Assembly: GCF_001540865.1 (NCBI RefSeq)
Contig: NC_033639.1
Span: 7,672,865-7,736,864, forward strand
DNA: 64,000 bases
Source: Ananas comosus
Taxonomy: Eukaryota > Streptophyta > Magnoliopsida > Poales > Bromeliaceae
Direction of reading: 5' to 3'
This document shows positions 10,559 to 22,860 of this stretch, piece after piece (positions within the stretch are counted from its first letter, which is position 1; every line of letters starts with the position of its first letter). Position numbers and translations under genes: made by a program. The notes under the pieces were generated by a model. That model did no database searches. It had not been told where the DNA came from and saw nothing but the letters and a program-made list of their open reading frames with translations.

Positions 10559-11906
10559 TAAAGGGGAAATAGTTCAACAAGAGAAAAAATAGTGTAAATA
10601 TCTCCTCATAAAGAGTACAACAAGAGTAGAAATAGTGTAAATATCTCTCAAAGAGTATAACTTTCGTTTAAAAAATGTAACTTTCATTTTAAAGGTGCAG
10701 TTTACATCTCAAAGAGTGCAACAAGAGTAGAAACAGTGTAAATATCTCTAAAAGGGTGCAACTTTCATTTAAAGAGTGTAATTTTCATCTTAACGGGTGC
10801 AGTTTACATTTAAAAGAGTGCAACTTACATCCATAATAGTGCAACGTTCTTTTAAAATAATGTAATTTAATTTTAATAGTGCAATTTCATCTTGTTCTTC
10901 TTTCTTCTTTAGTTTTCTTTATTATTCTCTAATTTTTGGATTTTTAGTTTTTTTTTTTGTTTTAAACAAACTGTTAATCCAGAGATGCTCCCATGCATTC
11001 CTCGCCCTCCTGGCCTTCGACACTGTCAAGGCCGCGTTGGCCGCCGCTCTCTGGGGTAGGCGTATGGGCCGCGTGCCCCCTCCTTCGCCGGCGAGTTTCT
11101 CTGTGTCGAGAAGTGCTTTCTCTTTATCGTCGGCGGCAGCGGTGGGGACGCGGGTTCCGAAAAGTGAGTTTGGTGCTTGCAAATCCGCTATCGCCGAAGT
11201 GTAACTATTTTTCTCCCTATTCCTTGCCGGCGTGCTTCTCGGCCTCGAGAAACACTTCCTCTTTGTCGCCGGCGGCGGCAGTGGAGACGGTGGGTTTATT
11301 TGGCGGGTAAAAAATTCACTGTAGTGGAGATGGAGGGCGAAGGCGGAGGAAAATGACGCGTTACCGTACTCGTTATCATCGCAGAGGGCCGCGGAGGTGG
11401 TGGAGAAGGATCGAAGAGAAAAAAAAAGAGGATCGTAGCGCGGCTTCGGCGGAATCGGAGGCGAGTAGGGCGAGGGGTGCGCTTGCGAGGGTGAGGGCGT
11501 GAGGTGCAGAGACAATGGGGGCCGTTTCTGTCTTCGCCTCCGTCGCCTTCTTCGGTGAGAAAAAAAAAACGCGAGAAAAAAAAGTAAAGAGAAAAATATA
11601 TAAGGATATTTTCATCAGTTTACTAAAAATTTGGACTGAATCTGTAAAATCAAAAAAGACGGTTCAGTTTTGCAAAAGCTCAAAATTTATGAATTTTTTA
11701 TACAAATTAACCTTTGTATTTTATAAATATATATATATATATATATTATTTAATATTTTTATACAGCGCCATATAAAATCATCCATCAATTATAATACTT
11801 TACATAGTTCCAAAGGGGCGCTTAGTAGCGAGTGGCAAAGGTGGCCCAGCCACTTCCAAATTTCCAATGCCGTGGCACAACACACTCAAAAAAAAAAAAA
11901 AAAAAA

Positions 11907-12053
11907 CTTCGCTTTCACCCGCCTCGGTTCACACCAAACTGTGTCTATAAATTGATCCAAACAACACACAAAAAAAAAAAAAAAAAAACTTCGCTTTCAC
12001 CCGCCTCGGTTCACACCAAACTGTGTCTATAAATTGATCCAAACAACACACAC
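11907..12053 (+). promoter_or_regulatory. Duplicated core promoter of the kiwellin gene
   Basis: An 82-bp unit starting cttcgctttcacccgcctcg occurs twice in tandem (from 11907 and from 11989). Each unit carries tataaat (11946-11952 and 12028-12034), and each is preceded by an A-run of 18 or more. The proximal TATA box lies 72 bp before the start codon at 12100, a normal plant spacing. The copies are essentially identical apart from the A-run, which suggests a recent event by slippage or unequal exchange. Confidence 0.7.
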
Positions 12054-12099
12054 TATGCGTACGCACAGCTTGATCGATCGATCGATCGATCGATTAGCC

Positions 12100-12663
12100 A
12101 TGGCGAATTCTTTTCTTGCATTCGCCACCACCCTACTACTTCTTCTATCTGCTGCTGCTGCCGTCGCGTCAGGACATCGGACCAGATCCTGCCGCGTGAG
12201 CGGCCGCTTACACGGCAAGTCCGGCAAGTGCAACCGCGAAAACTACTCGGACTGCTGCGTGCCGGGCAAGCTCTACCCGCAGTACCGCTGCTCCCCTCCG
12301 GTCACCGCGCGGACCCCCGCGACCATGACGCTGAACAGCTTCGCCAGGGGCGGGGACGGCGGGGGCCCGTCGGAGTGCGACAACAAGTACCACCCCGACC
12401 ACGAGATGGTGGTCGCGCTGTCGACCGGCTGGTTCGACCGCTCCAGCCGCTGCCTCAAGAACATCCGCATCGCCGCCGCCAACGGCCGCTCCGTGCTCGC
12501 GAAGGTCGTCGACGAGTGCGACTCCGTGCACGGCTGCGACGAGGAGCACGACTTCCAGCCGCCGTGCCCGAACAACGTCGTGGACGCCTCGCCGGCTGTG
12601 TGGAAGGCGCTCGGGATCCCCAAGAAGGTCGGCGAGCATCGCATCACCTGGTCGGACGTTTGA
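12100..12663 (+). CDS. Kiwellin / ripening-related secreted protein
   Basis: This is an intron-less gene for 187 residues. Residues 1-24 form a signal peptide (MANSFLAF, then a Leu/Ala-rich core). The mature part is Cys-rich. It has the kiwellin signature order: [28 protein letters not shown], then a double-psi-barrel-like core with [47 protein letters not shown] and the terminal ITWSDV. The length matches putative ripening-related proteins of grasses. Kiwellins are apoplastic defence proteins; some maize members bind and inhibit a fungal chorismate mutase effector. Which target this copy has is unknown. An in-frame ATG at 12034 lies inside the proximal TATA box, so 12100 is the better start. 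The third-position GC content is much higher than in the flanks. A likely poly(A) signal (aaaataaaa) lies at about 12711. Confidence 0.92.
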   Translation: MANSFLAFATTLLLLLSAAAAVASGHRTRSCRVSGRLHGKSGKCNRENYSDCCVPGKLYPQYRCSPPVTARTPATMTLNSFARGGDGGGPSECDNKYHPDHEMVVALSTGWFDRSSRCLKNIRIAAANGRSVLAKVVDECDSVHGCDEEHDFQPPCPNNVVDASPAVWKALGIPKKVGEHRITWSDV

Positions 12664-13793
12664 TCTCCCATTTGAAGTACATCGATCGACCGACGATAAG
12701 ATTAATAATTGAAAAATAAAAAAAATGGGGAACGTTTACGTACGAGTTTAATATGCGCTATGTGTATGAGTGTGTCGCATGGATGCAAGATCAACGTCTG
12801 TGTTGTCACGTATGTGCATGCCGCAATTTAGTCTACCTTTCGAGGGCCAAATTACAATAAAAAGAATATTAATTAAGTGATAAATTGGCGGTTAATTAGA
12901 GTTTTTCTTTTTTTTTTTTTTTTGTTGCGCTGTTCAAATTCTACAACTTAAATTGAATCAATTGGTGATCAATTATCAAAAATTTATATGTTTATTAAAA
13001 AATTGAGCTTTTGTATTTTTAAACGTACCAAGCGGCATTCTAAAGTAGATTAGCGCTCACTAATAAATTTGCTGCAGCAATATTAAAGTGGAAGAAATAA
13101 AAATTTTCATTCAAAATTTGATTAATTACAAACTTATAATCAAATGACTTAAATAGAAAAAGAAAATTTAAGGTTTAGAAAAATCCAGCTCAAATACATA
13201 TTCTCCCGCACATTCACCGGACATGTGCTCTTAAAAACTGGTTAGTATGAACTCCACAATATAACTCACTACTTACATAAATTAAGCTACAATATATTAT
13301 TTACGTGACTTAGTCAATTTAGCCACTATTAGCACTACTTGACCCACCGCTGGCATAATAATAAAGACCACACTAAAATTATAAACAAATTTGCATCATT
13401 TTCCAACAAAACTGGCTCTCTCTTTTTTTTTCATAAGAATATGACTTTTTGGTGTTATTTTATCTAGTAAAATATTATTTCAATCAATTAACTATATTCC
13501 TTTCCAACTCATTGACTTATCGCAAGAAGAGATATATACACTTGATCTAAATTGTAAACATTTTTTAAGTGAAGTATATATGTTGATTTAGTAAACTTGG
13601 AAAGGGTTTTGTGGTGCCCCTCAATAGAATCGACAGGAATTATTCACTGGAGAATTTCTTGGACCAATGAAGGCCCAGATATGAGATTCAGCTTGTTGGT
13701 ATCCCACTTGCCAGTTTAGAGAAGTGTCTGATACTTTGCTTTGTTAATGCCACCTAACTCTTTTATATCAACACGTTACGGTCACCATCAACA
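12664..13793. other. Intergenic DNA downstream of kiwellin
   Basis: The first 80 bp are probably the 3' UTR. The rest is AT-rich, with no gene, no long frame and no clear repeat. Confidence 0.5.
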
Positions 13794-13889
13794 TCTATTA
13801 CATCTATTACATAATATGAATTCTCAATACTTTTGCCACGTGGCACCCCCGCCCTCACCCTTCTACTCCCATTCCCTTCTTTTCCCATT

Positions 13890-15260
13890 ATTGCTAATTG
13901 TCACATCCAATAAATAAATAAATTTATTAATTTTTTAATTAAAATTAATAATCCTTCACTATCTATTTGGGGCATTTAGGGGGTGTTTGGCCTAGCTTTT
14001 AAAAAGCGCTTTTGGGCTGAAAAGTGATTTTCGGCTCAATAGAGCGTTTGGTAATTCACTTTTAAAATCTGATTCTGCTTTTTAGAATCAGAAAACTGAT
14101 TTTGAAGGCCTCAGAATCAGAAGCAGAAAAAAACTGCTTCTTGAAAACTGATTCTGATTTTGGATTTAAACTTCAAAATTTTATTTTTATTTTAGTTTTA
14201 ATATTTAAATTTAAATTTAATTTTAAATTTTAAATTTTAATTTTCAGATTCATTTTAAAATTTTTAAATTTTAACTTTTAAATTTTAAAATTTGAAATAT
14301 AGATTTTAAATTTTAAATTTTAATTTTAAATTTCAAATCTCAAATTTTAGATTTTAAAATTTCACAAATTTATTTCAAATTTCAAATTTCGAATTCAAAT
14401 TCAGATTTTAAAATTTCATATTTCAAATTTCAAATTTTAAATTTCAAATTTCAAATTTAAAATTTAAAATTTAAAATTTTAAATTTAAATTTCAATTTTA
14501 AATTTCAAATTTTAAATTTAAATTTCAAATTTGACAATTTAGATTTTAAATTTAAATGTAAAAATTTAAAATTTTTAAATTTTAAATTATAAATTTTAAT
14601 CTTCAAATTATAAATTTCAAATTTTAAAATTAAAAATTTATAAATTTTAATCTTCAAATTATAAATTTAAAATTTTATAATTTAAAATTTAAATTTTAAG
14701 TTTAAATTTTAAATATTCAATTTTTAATTTTTAATTTTAAATATTCAAATTTTAAATTTTATATTTTAAATTCAAATTTTATATTTTTATTTTAAATTCA
14801 TAATTATTTTAAATTTTAAATTTTAATTTTAAATTTTAAATTTAAATTTAAATTTTAAAGTTTAAAATTAAATATATTTTTAAATTAATATGCTTCAATA
14901 GCTTTCAAAATTTTAATTTTACAAACAGCTTTTAAAATCACTTCAGAAAAAATCACTTTATCTAAACTCCGCCAACGCTCTATAGCTTTTAAACAAAATC
15001 ACTTCTCCAAACCAAAATCACTTTTTCAGAAATCACTTTTTTCAGAAGCTAGGCCAAACAGGCCTTATTTCCCTCATTTTTACCTCTTACGTTACATCCC
15101 TCCACTACCTATAATAAATAATTTACTAATTTTTTAATTAAAATTAACAATCCTCCACTACATATTTGAGACATTCATTTTCCTTCATTTTTACCCTTAC
15201 CGTTACATCCCTCCACTACTTATTTGAGGCATTTATTTTCTTTCATTTTTATGCCTATAT
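13890..15260. repeat. Tandem units of about 100 bp, split by a TIR element
   Basis: The phrase 'ttactaattttttaattaaaattaa.aatcc.ccactac.tatttg.ggcatt' occurs before 13978 and again at 15115 and 15190, partly complete. The TIR element at 13979 inserted within the array. Confidence 0.6.
13979..15064. mobile_element. AT-rich TIR element, PIF/Tourist-like, copy 1
   Basis: The left terminus is gggggtgtttggcctagctt and the right terminus, inverted, is ggcctgtttggcctagcttc. The flanks carry a TTA direct repeat (13976-13978 and 15065-15067). Sub-terminal gtgattttc motifs also mirror each other. The interior (about 14180-14890) is simple AAATTT-type DNA. The length is 1086 bp, with no coding capacity. 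A sister copy lies at 23967-25129. Confidence 0.85.
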
Positions 15261-17519
15261 AATTAATTAAATGCCTACTTTCAATGAATGATCCTTCAAT
15301 GTAATTGACACTTCTTCTCATATCTTGGTGATCCTTTTACTGTCTACAATTAGTTAGTATTTTGGGTTTCTTTTTAAGACTTCTAAAATTGAGTTTTTAT
15401 TATTGTTGTAGTATGATAGTTGTTTATTAATTTACTTCTTTGTTATGTGAAATAACATATCTTCTATATATTGTTCTATTTTTGTTTATTGCTTCTGCTA
15501 ATTTATAAAGGCAAATTTGTGACTTTATTATTTCCAGCATACCTAAATTTGAAATGTGTAGCTGTTATAGTATTGAGTTTAATCTTTAAGTAGTCTGGTT
15601 TTTCATTGTTATAAATTGAGATCTCTATATATTAGTTCAAATAGATTTACAATAATTACAAATTAATTCAAATTCCGCTTAGTTAGAGTCTTTTCTTATT
15701 TTTTGCGTCAGATTTGTTTCAGTGAAATTTCTTATTTAATAGGGACAACAGTTAAATTAGAGTTTTTCTTTATTTTTTGCAATAGAGTCTTTCCTTACAA
15801 CTGAAAAATTAAAAAATTTTGAATTTCTTTAGTTAGTATCTTTCCTTAATTTTTGCATTAAAATTTCTTCAGTGGCATTTTTTATTTAGTATGGAAAATA
15901 ATTTACTCTTGAGTGAAATATGAGGTTTATATCGTCTGTCCTTATAGACCATATACATCAGAAATATCTTTCTTAGAAAAACTGTCCCATAAAAATTTTG
16001 CCATATATTATATGATTAAGTGTATAGCATAAATGTTTGTTTAAATTTTTTTGAGATGTCAACATTTTATATTTTTCCACTGAGATGCTATATTAAATAA
16101 GATTTGATCTTCACATTTTTCAGTTTTTTTCACAAATAATTCAGAATATGAACTTCTCAAATGATTTTCAAGTTAGTGATATTTGGCTTGGTTTCTAAAT
16201 AGTTTCTCTATTCATATATAGAAAGAAGAACAACATGTATCAAAAGATGTATAGTCAAATGAGATAATAAATCAGTACATATTTTACTCTATTAGTATAT
16301 TATTCATTCTTTATTCTGCTGTAGCTGATAATATAATTAGATATGTAAAACTTTAATTGATTAATTTATACAGTTATATTGTAAGTAGTAAGTATAGAAA
16401 AATATTTGTTTTCTTATTGTAGAGACACAATAATTTGTAACAGAAAAGACTAAGAAAAATAATACTCTAGAGCTTACTAAGGAAAAAAAGAATAAATAAA
16501 AACTATAATTTTACTACAACAATAGCTACTCGCTACAACGTGCGAGTACCTGCACTATCTTAATTAATTTGGCGTTTCAAAGATTAATTAGCAGAGGATT
16601 TAGTTCTTGGAAAAATACCAGAAAGAAAAGACGGATATATCTATATAGGCATATAAAACTAAATAAATATCAATATCCAGAATCATTAATATATAGAATA
16701 GAAGTTAACTTATTATGGAACACTATATAGAAGAAATTTTTGATCAATTCGTGAAATTCTTGATTAATCTGCGGAAGCGAGAACCCCAGTAACAATATGA
16801 ATGTTACCACCTTTTGTCTCATACACTTTTCTATATAATGCATATGAGAATGTGCCTAAACCAATATCTCTTTATATAGAGTCTGGATCGACTTTCCATA
16901 AAAGTCTGATTAAGATTCTAGCTAATTTAAATAGATGGGAAGGAGTTATGATATACCATATCAAGCAATTTTATATCTGCGAGCATTGACATTCTATTTA
17001 TAGTAAATTTGGATTTGAATATAATTAACTGTGCCATATTCATGAAAATCCTAACAAAGACTACATAGTAAATAAAAAAGCATGGCTTCAAATTTTGTAA
17101 ATCTCAGGTTGTTGTTTTCAAGTTAGGAAAAAACCTACAGAAGTTTTATTAAGGGTATTTTTTTGCATTTAGTCCCTTAATTAACAATTTTTTTTTTACA
17201 AATAGTCTTATAAAATTTATATTTGCAAAATTAATTGATTCTGTCTTTGCTATGTAAGCACCATGCAAGCGCCATATTGGTAGTCAAGTTTAAGTTAAAT
17301 ACGGCGAATCATTTACCATATTTAAACACAGTGAATAGTTTTTCGTGTTGAAGCATTATGTATAACTGCCCTTTCGCACGATCTCTCTGGACTAATTTTA
17401 TAAATATAAATTTTATGAAGCTATTTGTTAAAATAAAAAATTTGTTAAGTACGTAGCTAAAGGCAAAAAAAACCTTTTTGTGAAGATACAAATTAATTAA
17501 TAATAGTTATTATAGAGAA
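15261..17519. other. AT-rich DNA without a recognised gene
   Basis: Only short frames are present (for example 62 codons at 16801), with no codon bias, domain or splice pattern. It lies within the probable Helitron. Confidence 0.5.
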
Positions 17520-17890
17520 TGACGAACAACTGTCAAAAAATAATAGGGAATAATATATATTGTGATAGAACTTACTGTAAAGTTTTTAAATTTACAAATT
17601 ACAAATAAACACTTGGTATGACAAAATTTTGTACGTTATTTGGTTTATAGCTGTGGTTTTAAATTAGCTTAAACCAGTTCGGAATATTAGCGTCAAGTGC
17701 ACATAAACTATATATAGTCATGATCCTTCTAATCTAATTTGTAACATTCTAATAAAACAAAAAATATATAACAATAAATAACAAAATAATAGGACAAATC
17801 AAATCAAATTAACTAATATGGATAAAAACCTGTATAACATAATTCTACTATTATGGATTCATATATACTTGTCTCCAAAATAACGAGACG
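17520..17890. repeat. Dispersed repeat A, copy 1
   Basis: This is colinear with 23550-23925. Shared segments include ttgtgatagaact, acaaattacaaataaacact, tggtatgacaaaattttgt and gcgtcaagtgcac. The copies are about 6 kb apart in the same orientation. The function is unknown. Confidence 0.8.
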
Positions 17891-18452
17891 CATATTTGGT
17901 TCAGCTCAGTTAACCAGTACCAAAAATTAGTTTTTCAAAATCAAATACAGGTGTGTTTTTTTTTTGGTTCAGTTAATCAATTTTTTGGCTCGATTTTCGT
18001 TTAGCGCGGTTTAATATTTGATTTTTTTTTTTTTTGATGCAGATTAACACCCCAATTAATGTAAAAATATAAGAGAAATGCTACTAGGAGTAAATTTTAT
18101 ATTTAACCCATTCAAAAGTTTAGAATTTTTTGGGGGGGATTTTGAGTATTAAAAGAAATAAAAATGTGATAAGATTAGATTAGTGTGGAAAAATAGTCCT
18201 TTGGATCGAGAGATGTAAAAGCTTCAAATACCGGATCCTATATTCTTTTTTCAATCCCAATTAACTCAAATGTAAATTAATTTAAAATAATTATTTTTCT
18301 CTAAAAATTTAAGTTGTTATAAGCTCCCAAAGTGTCATGTGATCACCATTTGGACAATCCCAAATTTAATTTTTATGTAGCTTAAAGCCAACTTTCCAGT
18401 AATGATTGTTTATAGTCAAATTCAAAAAATCTACGACAACTCATTAATTTAG

Positions 18453-19176
18453 GCTTCGTTTGATTCGGGATTAAATAAGAACTGTTTATTTCAGGAATAT
18501 GTACAAATTCACGTATAAGCAAGAACTATGCTAATTTTACGTTTGTGTAAAAATTAAATTGTTTCCGAAAATAAAAATATAGCGTTAGGATAGTTAAAGC
18601 GGAATAGTGAAAATAAGAATAATTATAGTTTTAAAATAATAATATTTTATCTAATTAATTAACATAAAATATTAAATAAAAATATTTGATAAATTAGTAA
18701 ATTTATTAGCTATGAATATTGCAATAAATTAATAAATATAAATATTAGTTAATTAATACATTAATTAATTAATTATAAAAAATAAGTTAGCTTCTTAATT
18801 AGTTAGTAAATTACTTTAGTAAGGTAATTAGTTAATAAGTTATGTAATTAATTAATATAAAATATTAATTAACTAATTAATTAATTAATAGTTAGATAGT
18901 TAGTTAATAAAATAATTAGATTGGTCAAATATTATTAGATTAATTAAAGAGCTAATACAATAATTAAAATTATATTTACTTTAATTAGCTTATTCTCAAG
19001 TTGGAACAAGCTTGTTCTTCAAAACGACCGGAACAATTTCTAATCTTATACCAGCTTATACCAACTTATTCTTTGAAATCGAGAACTGTTGTTCTCGAAC
19101 TCTCCACATAGTATTTGGTTACAAGTGGGAGAATAAGAAGCTATTGGCCCACCTATTTTTCAACCAAATGCCCCAG
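18453..19176. mobile_element. Candidate TIR element with TTAA-rich interior
   Basis: The left side reads ggcttcgtttgattcggg and the right side, inverted, reads gggcatttggttgaaaaa. These are related to the 'GTTTGGTT' termini of the other MITEs here. The interior is built from ttaattaa motifs. No target duplication was found, so the boundaries are approximate. A 63-codon frame at 19012 is not credible as a gene. Confidence 0.4.
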
Positions 19177-19329
19177 TGTAATGTATTTTTTGACTTCACT
19201 TGATCCAAATTGGATCTAATTGGTCTTATCAGATCAAATCGAGAACTCAAACTCAATCCATACAAATATATAATTTGATGGTTTTTGAGAGCTTACGTGT
19301 CGGGCTCTTCTTAATTTCACTCCTCTGTT

Positions 19330-19660
19330 AAGCCTCTCTCTTTCCTAACTATATCTTTACCTTTTCACCTCTTCAAGAAGCCTTTTCACATTTTCAAGAT
19401 GTAATAATTCTTCTCACCTTTCTAAGAGGTCTTTTCATCTTTCCAAAAATAATAATTCTTCTCTCATTCCCAATGAGCCTTTTTACCTTCCCAAGAGACT
19501 TCTTTATCTTCCCAAGATGTAATAATTCTTATCACTTTCCCAAGAGGCATTTTCACCTTTCTAAAGGTAATATTTCTTCTCACCTTTCTAAGAAGCTTTT
19601 TTACCTTCCCAAAAGACTTCTTCACCTTCCCAAGAGATAATAATTTTTCTCTTTGTATAA
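19330..19660. repeat. Minisatellite of about 55-60 bp units
   Basis: About five to six imperfect units combine 'ttttcacctt.c.aagagg' with 'taataattcttctca'. The array is pyrimidine-rich on the plus strand. Confidence 0.8.
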
Positions 19661-20293
19661 CTCTCTCTTAGGCAATGACATTCTACATCTTCTTATAAAC
19701 AATAATCCTATACCACACAGAATAATTACTGAGCTTTTAGAGTTTGGAGAAAGCTATTTCAAAAGCTTTGCTCAAGTTCTCTTCCTCCTTCTCCTTAGGT
19801 TAGCTGTCATGTTCCTTCCAGCTCTGATCGATTCAAAGTGTTGGTCATGGCTGGCCCAATCTACAACCACAGCACTGCAATCCTGTCCTACGATCAATTT
19901 ATTTTTATTTAAATTAATATCCTTCCACATATTTCACTTAGTTTTTTTTTTTCCAGTTCATGGCAAAATGTCCAACAAAAATGCTTCAGAATATTATCTT
20001 TTTTTTTAATCTATATTTTTGATTCAAACAGTTAATTATTTTCTAAATGTATAAATATCTAATTGTTAGTATATTTATTTTATATTGATTTGTATAAAAA
20101 AAAAATTTATAGAGAATAAGAGTTGAACTACCTCATACTTACCTTTGCATTTATTATCGAAATGTTGATGAAATGCGGATTTTTATTTGACTTGAGAGAT
20201 CCTTTCCGCTATAATATTTAACTATCATTTATTTAACTACCATGTAATTGATTACTAATGTGTAGTTTATGCAAAATTTTCAATAAAATATAA

Positions 20294-22512
20294 TGTGAGA
20301 TCCCTGGTGTTCAGCTGTAGAGGCTTGTCGGCAGCTCTGGAGAGTGTCGGGACAAGTTCGAGTCGCGTTGGCGTCAAATAGACGTAAAACGGACTCCGTG
20401 CGACGCGAGGGCAGCTTATAGCGAAGAAATTTGCAAAACTGCAGGTTTCTCTGCTTGCTGTACCGGTACAACCAGCGTGGCTGTACCGGTACAACCATCG
20501 CGCAGAGGCTTAACAGCTCTCGGGTTGGCTCTTGTATCGGTACAAGAGCCCGTGTACCGGTACTAGGAGGTAGGTAGAGGGCTAATTTAGTAATTCTCTC
20601 CCTCGTTTGTATCACCACTCCACCTACTTCTTTATATAGGCATAGAGAGCTTGAGAGGGAGTTCTATTGCTGCTCCTTCTTCCCCTCTCCCTCTCTAGCT
20701 TGGTTCGACCGTGGAGGAGTTCGGTTGGAGCTCGGATTCGACACCGACGTCGCGCCGCGAAACCGTTCGGGGATACGGTTGGGATCGTAGCGCTGCGAGG
20801 AAGCTAGGCGAGGGTGCGTTTTCGCCGTTCTCGACGCCGTGTCGCTGACCGATTAGCCGTTGAGGTGAGCGTTCCGTTGCGTTGCTTCAAGTATTGACAT
20901 TTCGAGCTAGGTGCTGTTTGCTGATTCCTATCGTCGACCGTTAGTATTTCAGCTCGTTCTCGATGTAGGAGCATCGGATTGCGACGAGACTTGGTGCGTT
21001 GGATTCGGGACTCCGAGAGAAATCCACGAAGCCCTTACTTGCGAATTTTGGTGAAGGTTAGCTTGGTCGAAATCCTTCTCTTCTCTACTGCTGTGGATTT
21101 TGGACTGAATTGAGGAATTTTGATGTTTTTAGTTGAAGTTAGCTCGATTTCGAGGCTCGGGTGTTTTTGGTCGATCCAGCAGGTGGTGTCGCAGCCGAGG
21201 GGGTTCAGTGCTGCCAGGGATTAGCGTGCGAGGTGGGTTACATCGGTTTTGACTCCTAAGCTCATAATCGTCAACATGTATAGATCTCGATTTTGATAAT
21301 TTAGTCTAGCTCGAATTCATGGATTATATGATAGAATGCAAATCTGAATTTGGAGCATGTGGTAATAAATTAAGTAGATTATATATGTTGGACTTGGAAA
21401 CTGAATTAGGAGAAAACCTGCGATTTGGACCTGTCACTTGATTAAACTGTCTGATTTAGCTCTAGGAGCTGTTATTAAATTGTACTGTCGCAATATCTTC
21501 GAGACGAGTACTCCAGATAGTTTAGAATATATCTACACTCGTGCTGGTTCGCCGAGAGGATTTTACAGGGTCGTTCAGGCTGTTCCGGACTGTAGGGTGC
21601 CGCTGAGGTTGACGGTGGACCCGTATCGCCTTTTTGGCGTCTGATTGTGCCGAGGGCACGTTACTTGTTGGTTGTTAGACCAGTTAGAGTCGATTTCTTG
21701 ACTTTGGCTTTTCAGAGCCTGTTTGAGCTCGACAGAGATACGCTGCATACTTGGTTGGGTAGCGCCCACGAGTGCCACTCCGGAGTCAGGCTTTGTGCTT
21801 TCGCGTTGGTGTCGCTCATGCCAGTTGGACATGCTCTCCACGGACCAGTTAGTGTGGATAGAGCTTGATAGTCGCAACGGGGCAGGGACGGGTGTATTCA
21901 CAGTCCCGGGAACGGGTATGCTTACAGTCCCGAGTTGATTGGGTCAGAGTTGACATTTCCTACAGTTGGTTAGTGTAAAGCATGATAGTGTAGTGATCGA
22001 TAGCGGTAGAGTTTATTTCCTGCTTTTCTGACTACTCTTGCTCCCTTCTGTAGACTTAGTGGGTGGACCGATGTTGTTTTGGGCGGTACCCACTGAGGAC
22101 TACTTGCTTTTGCAGTAGTTCTCACGCCCAGTTGTTACCTATGTTTTTGCAGAGCCACAGGTTCCGGCTGCTGCACGGTCCGCGGACCAGGGTCGAGGTA
22201 AGGGCGTCGCGGGTTAGAGCCCTACCCGACGTGCTGAGCTAGAGGTGCCCCTACTACAGGTAGATGTTTTGTTTCGAGTCTATGTACATAGTTGACTTAA
22301 CTCGCCAGTGCGAGTAGCTCAGTATTTTGGATTTGAACTATGTATATGAAACTCTGTTTGTTTAGCTTCTGTTTTCTCTAGCAGCTCTCTACTGCTGTTC
22401 GTAGTAGTGTTTGATTTACAGGTATAGCTGTCGCTTCGTATACAGGAAAAAATTTTTTGTATACTGCGGATTTGTCGGCGTGCCCGGGGAACGTGTAATC
22501 CGGGGCGTGACA
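20294..22512 (+). mobile_element. Solo LTR of a Ty3-type retrotransposon, 2219 bp
   Basis: It starts tgtgagatccctgg and ends gtaatccggggcgtgaca, a TG...CA structure with the GGGGCGTGACA terminus typical of Del/Tekay-type LTRs. No primer-binding site (tggtatcagagc-like) follows the end and no polypurine tract precedes the start, so it is a lone LTR. The pentamer ATATA flanks both sides (20288-20292 and 22513-22517), with one extra A before the left TG. A TATA-like tttatatagg at about 20631 is a plausible LTR promoter. Moderate GC content sets it off from its AT-rich surroundings. Frames inside (20267-20618, 21438-21938) are not proteins I recognise. Confidence 0.85.
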
Positions 22513-22860
22513 ATATAGTTATTTAATTTTATGGCGAATTTTTTTTTAGTGTAAACTTTTAATATTGAATTGATAAATGTTATGATATTGAAAAGAACAA
22601 TATTAATATTTTTTCTAAATGGAACATGCGTTAAATTTTTAATTTTTAATTTTTAATAATTATATATTTTAATTTTTATTATCATTTTAAAATATATATT
22701 AAAATATTTCGTAATCATTTAAGGTAAAAATTACATATTGTCATTCCATATTTTTTTTCTCTTCTTTTCCTCCTTTTTCGTAATTATATATAATAATTCA
22801 CATCAAAATATTAGCGTCAAAACTGGTTTAAAGTTTATATTAGAATATTAGCATCAAAAT

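Larger units (their letters stand above)
8822..11712. mobile_element. Long inverted-repeat (foldback) element, about 2.9 kb
   Basis: The left arm (8822-9823) and right arm (about 10559-11712) are reverse complements for about 1 kb with moderate divergence. The outer end reads ccaatttgtagaaaaaattc on the left; the right outer end, read inverted, gives ggttaatttgtataaaaaattc-like sequence. Both continue with tttgcaaaac, tttgcaaattcagt and agtaaactga. Towards the centre each arm holds a GC-rich part with matching landmarks such as gtttaaaac, gcatgggatca or its counterpart, and ttctcggtgtcgagaag. The innermost part is a block of short repeats (actctttaa, tttacact). A Tourist-like MITE occupies the loop. 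Frames in the arms (8983, 9036, 10922, 11376) mirror one another and match no protein I know. A single related arm occurs at 55601. Confidence 0.8.

Noticed and set aside
12208..12719. Three long frames overlapping the kiwellin gene on both strands
   Set aside because: They are shadows of the GC-rich kiwellin coding sequence, which has the signal peptide and family motifs.
20267..21938. Several 68-112-codon frames inside the solo LTR
   Set aside because: LTRs rarely encode protein, and none shows a gag/pol motif.
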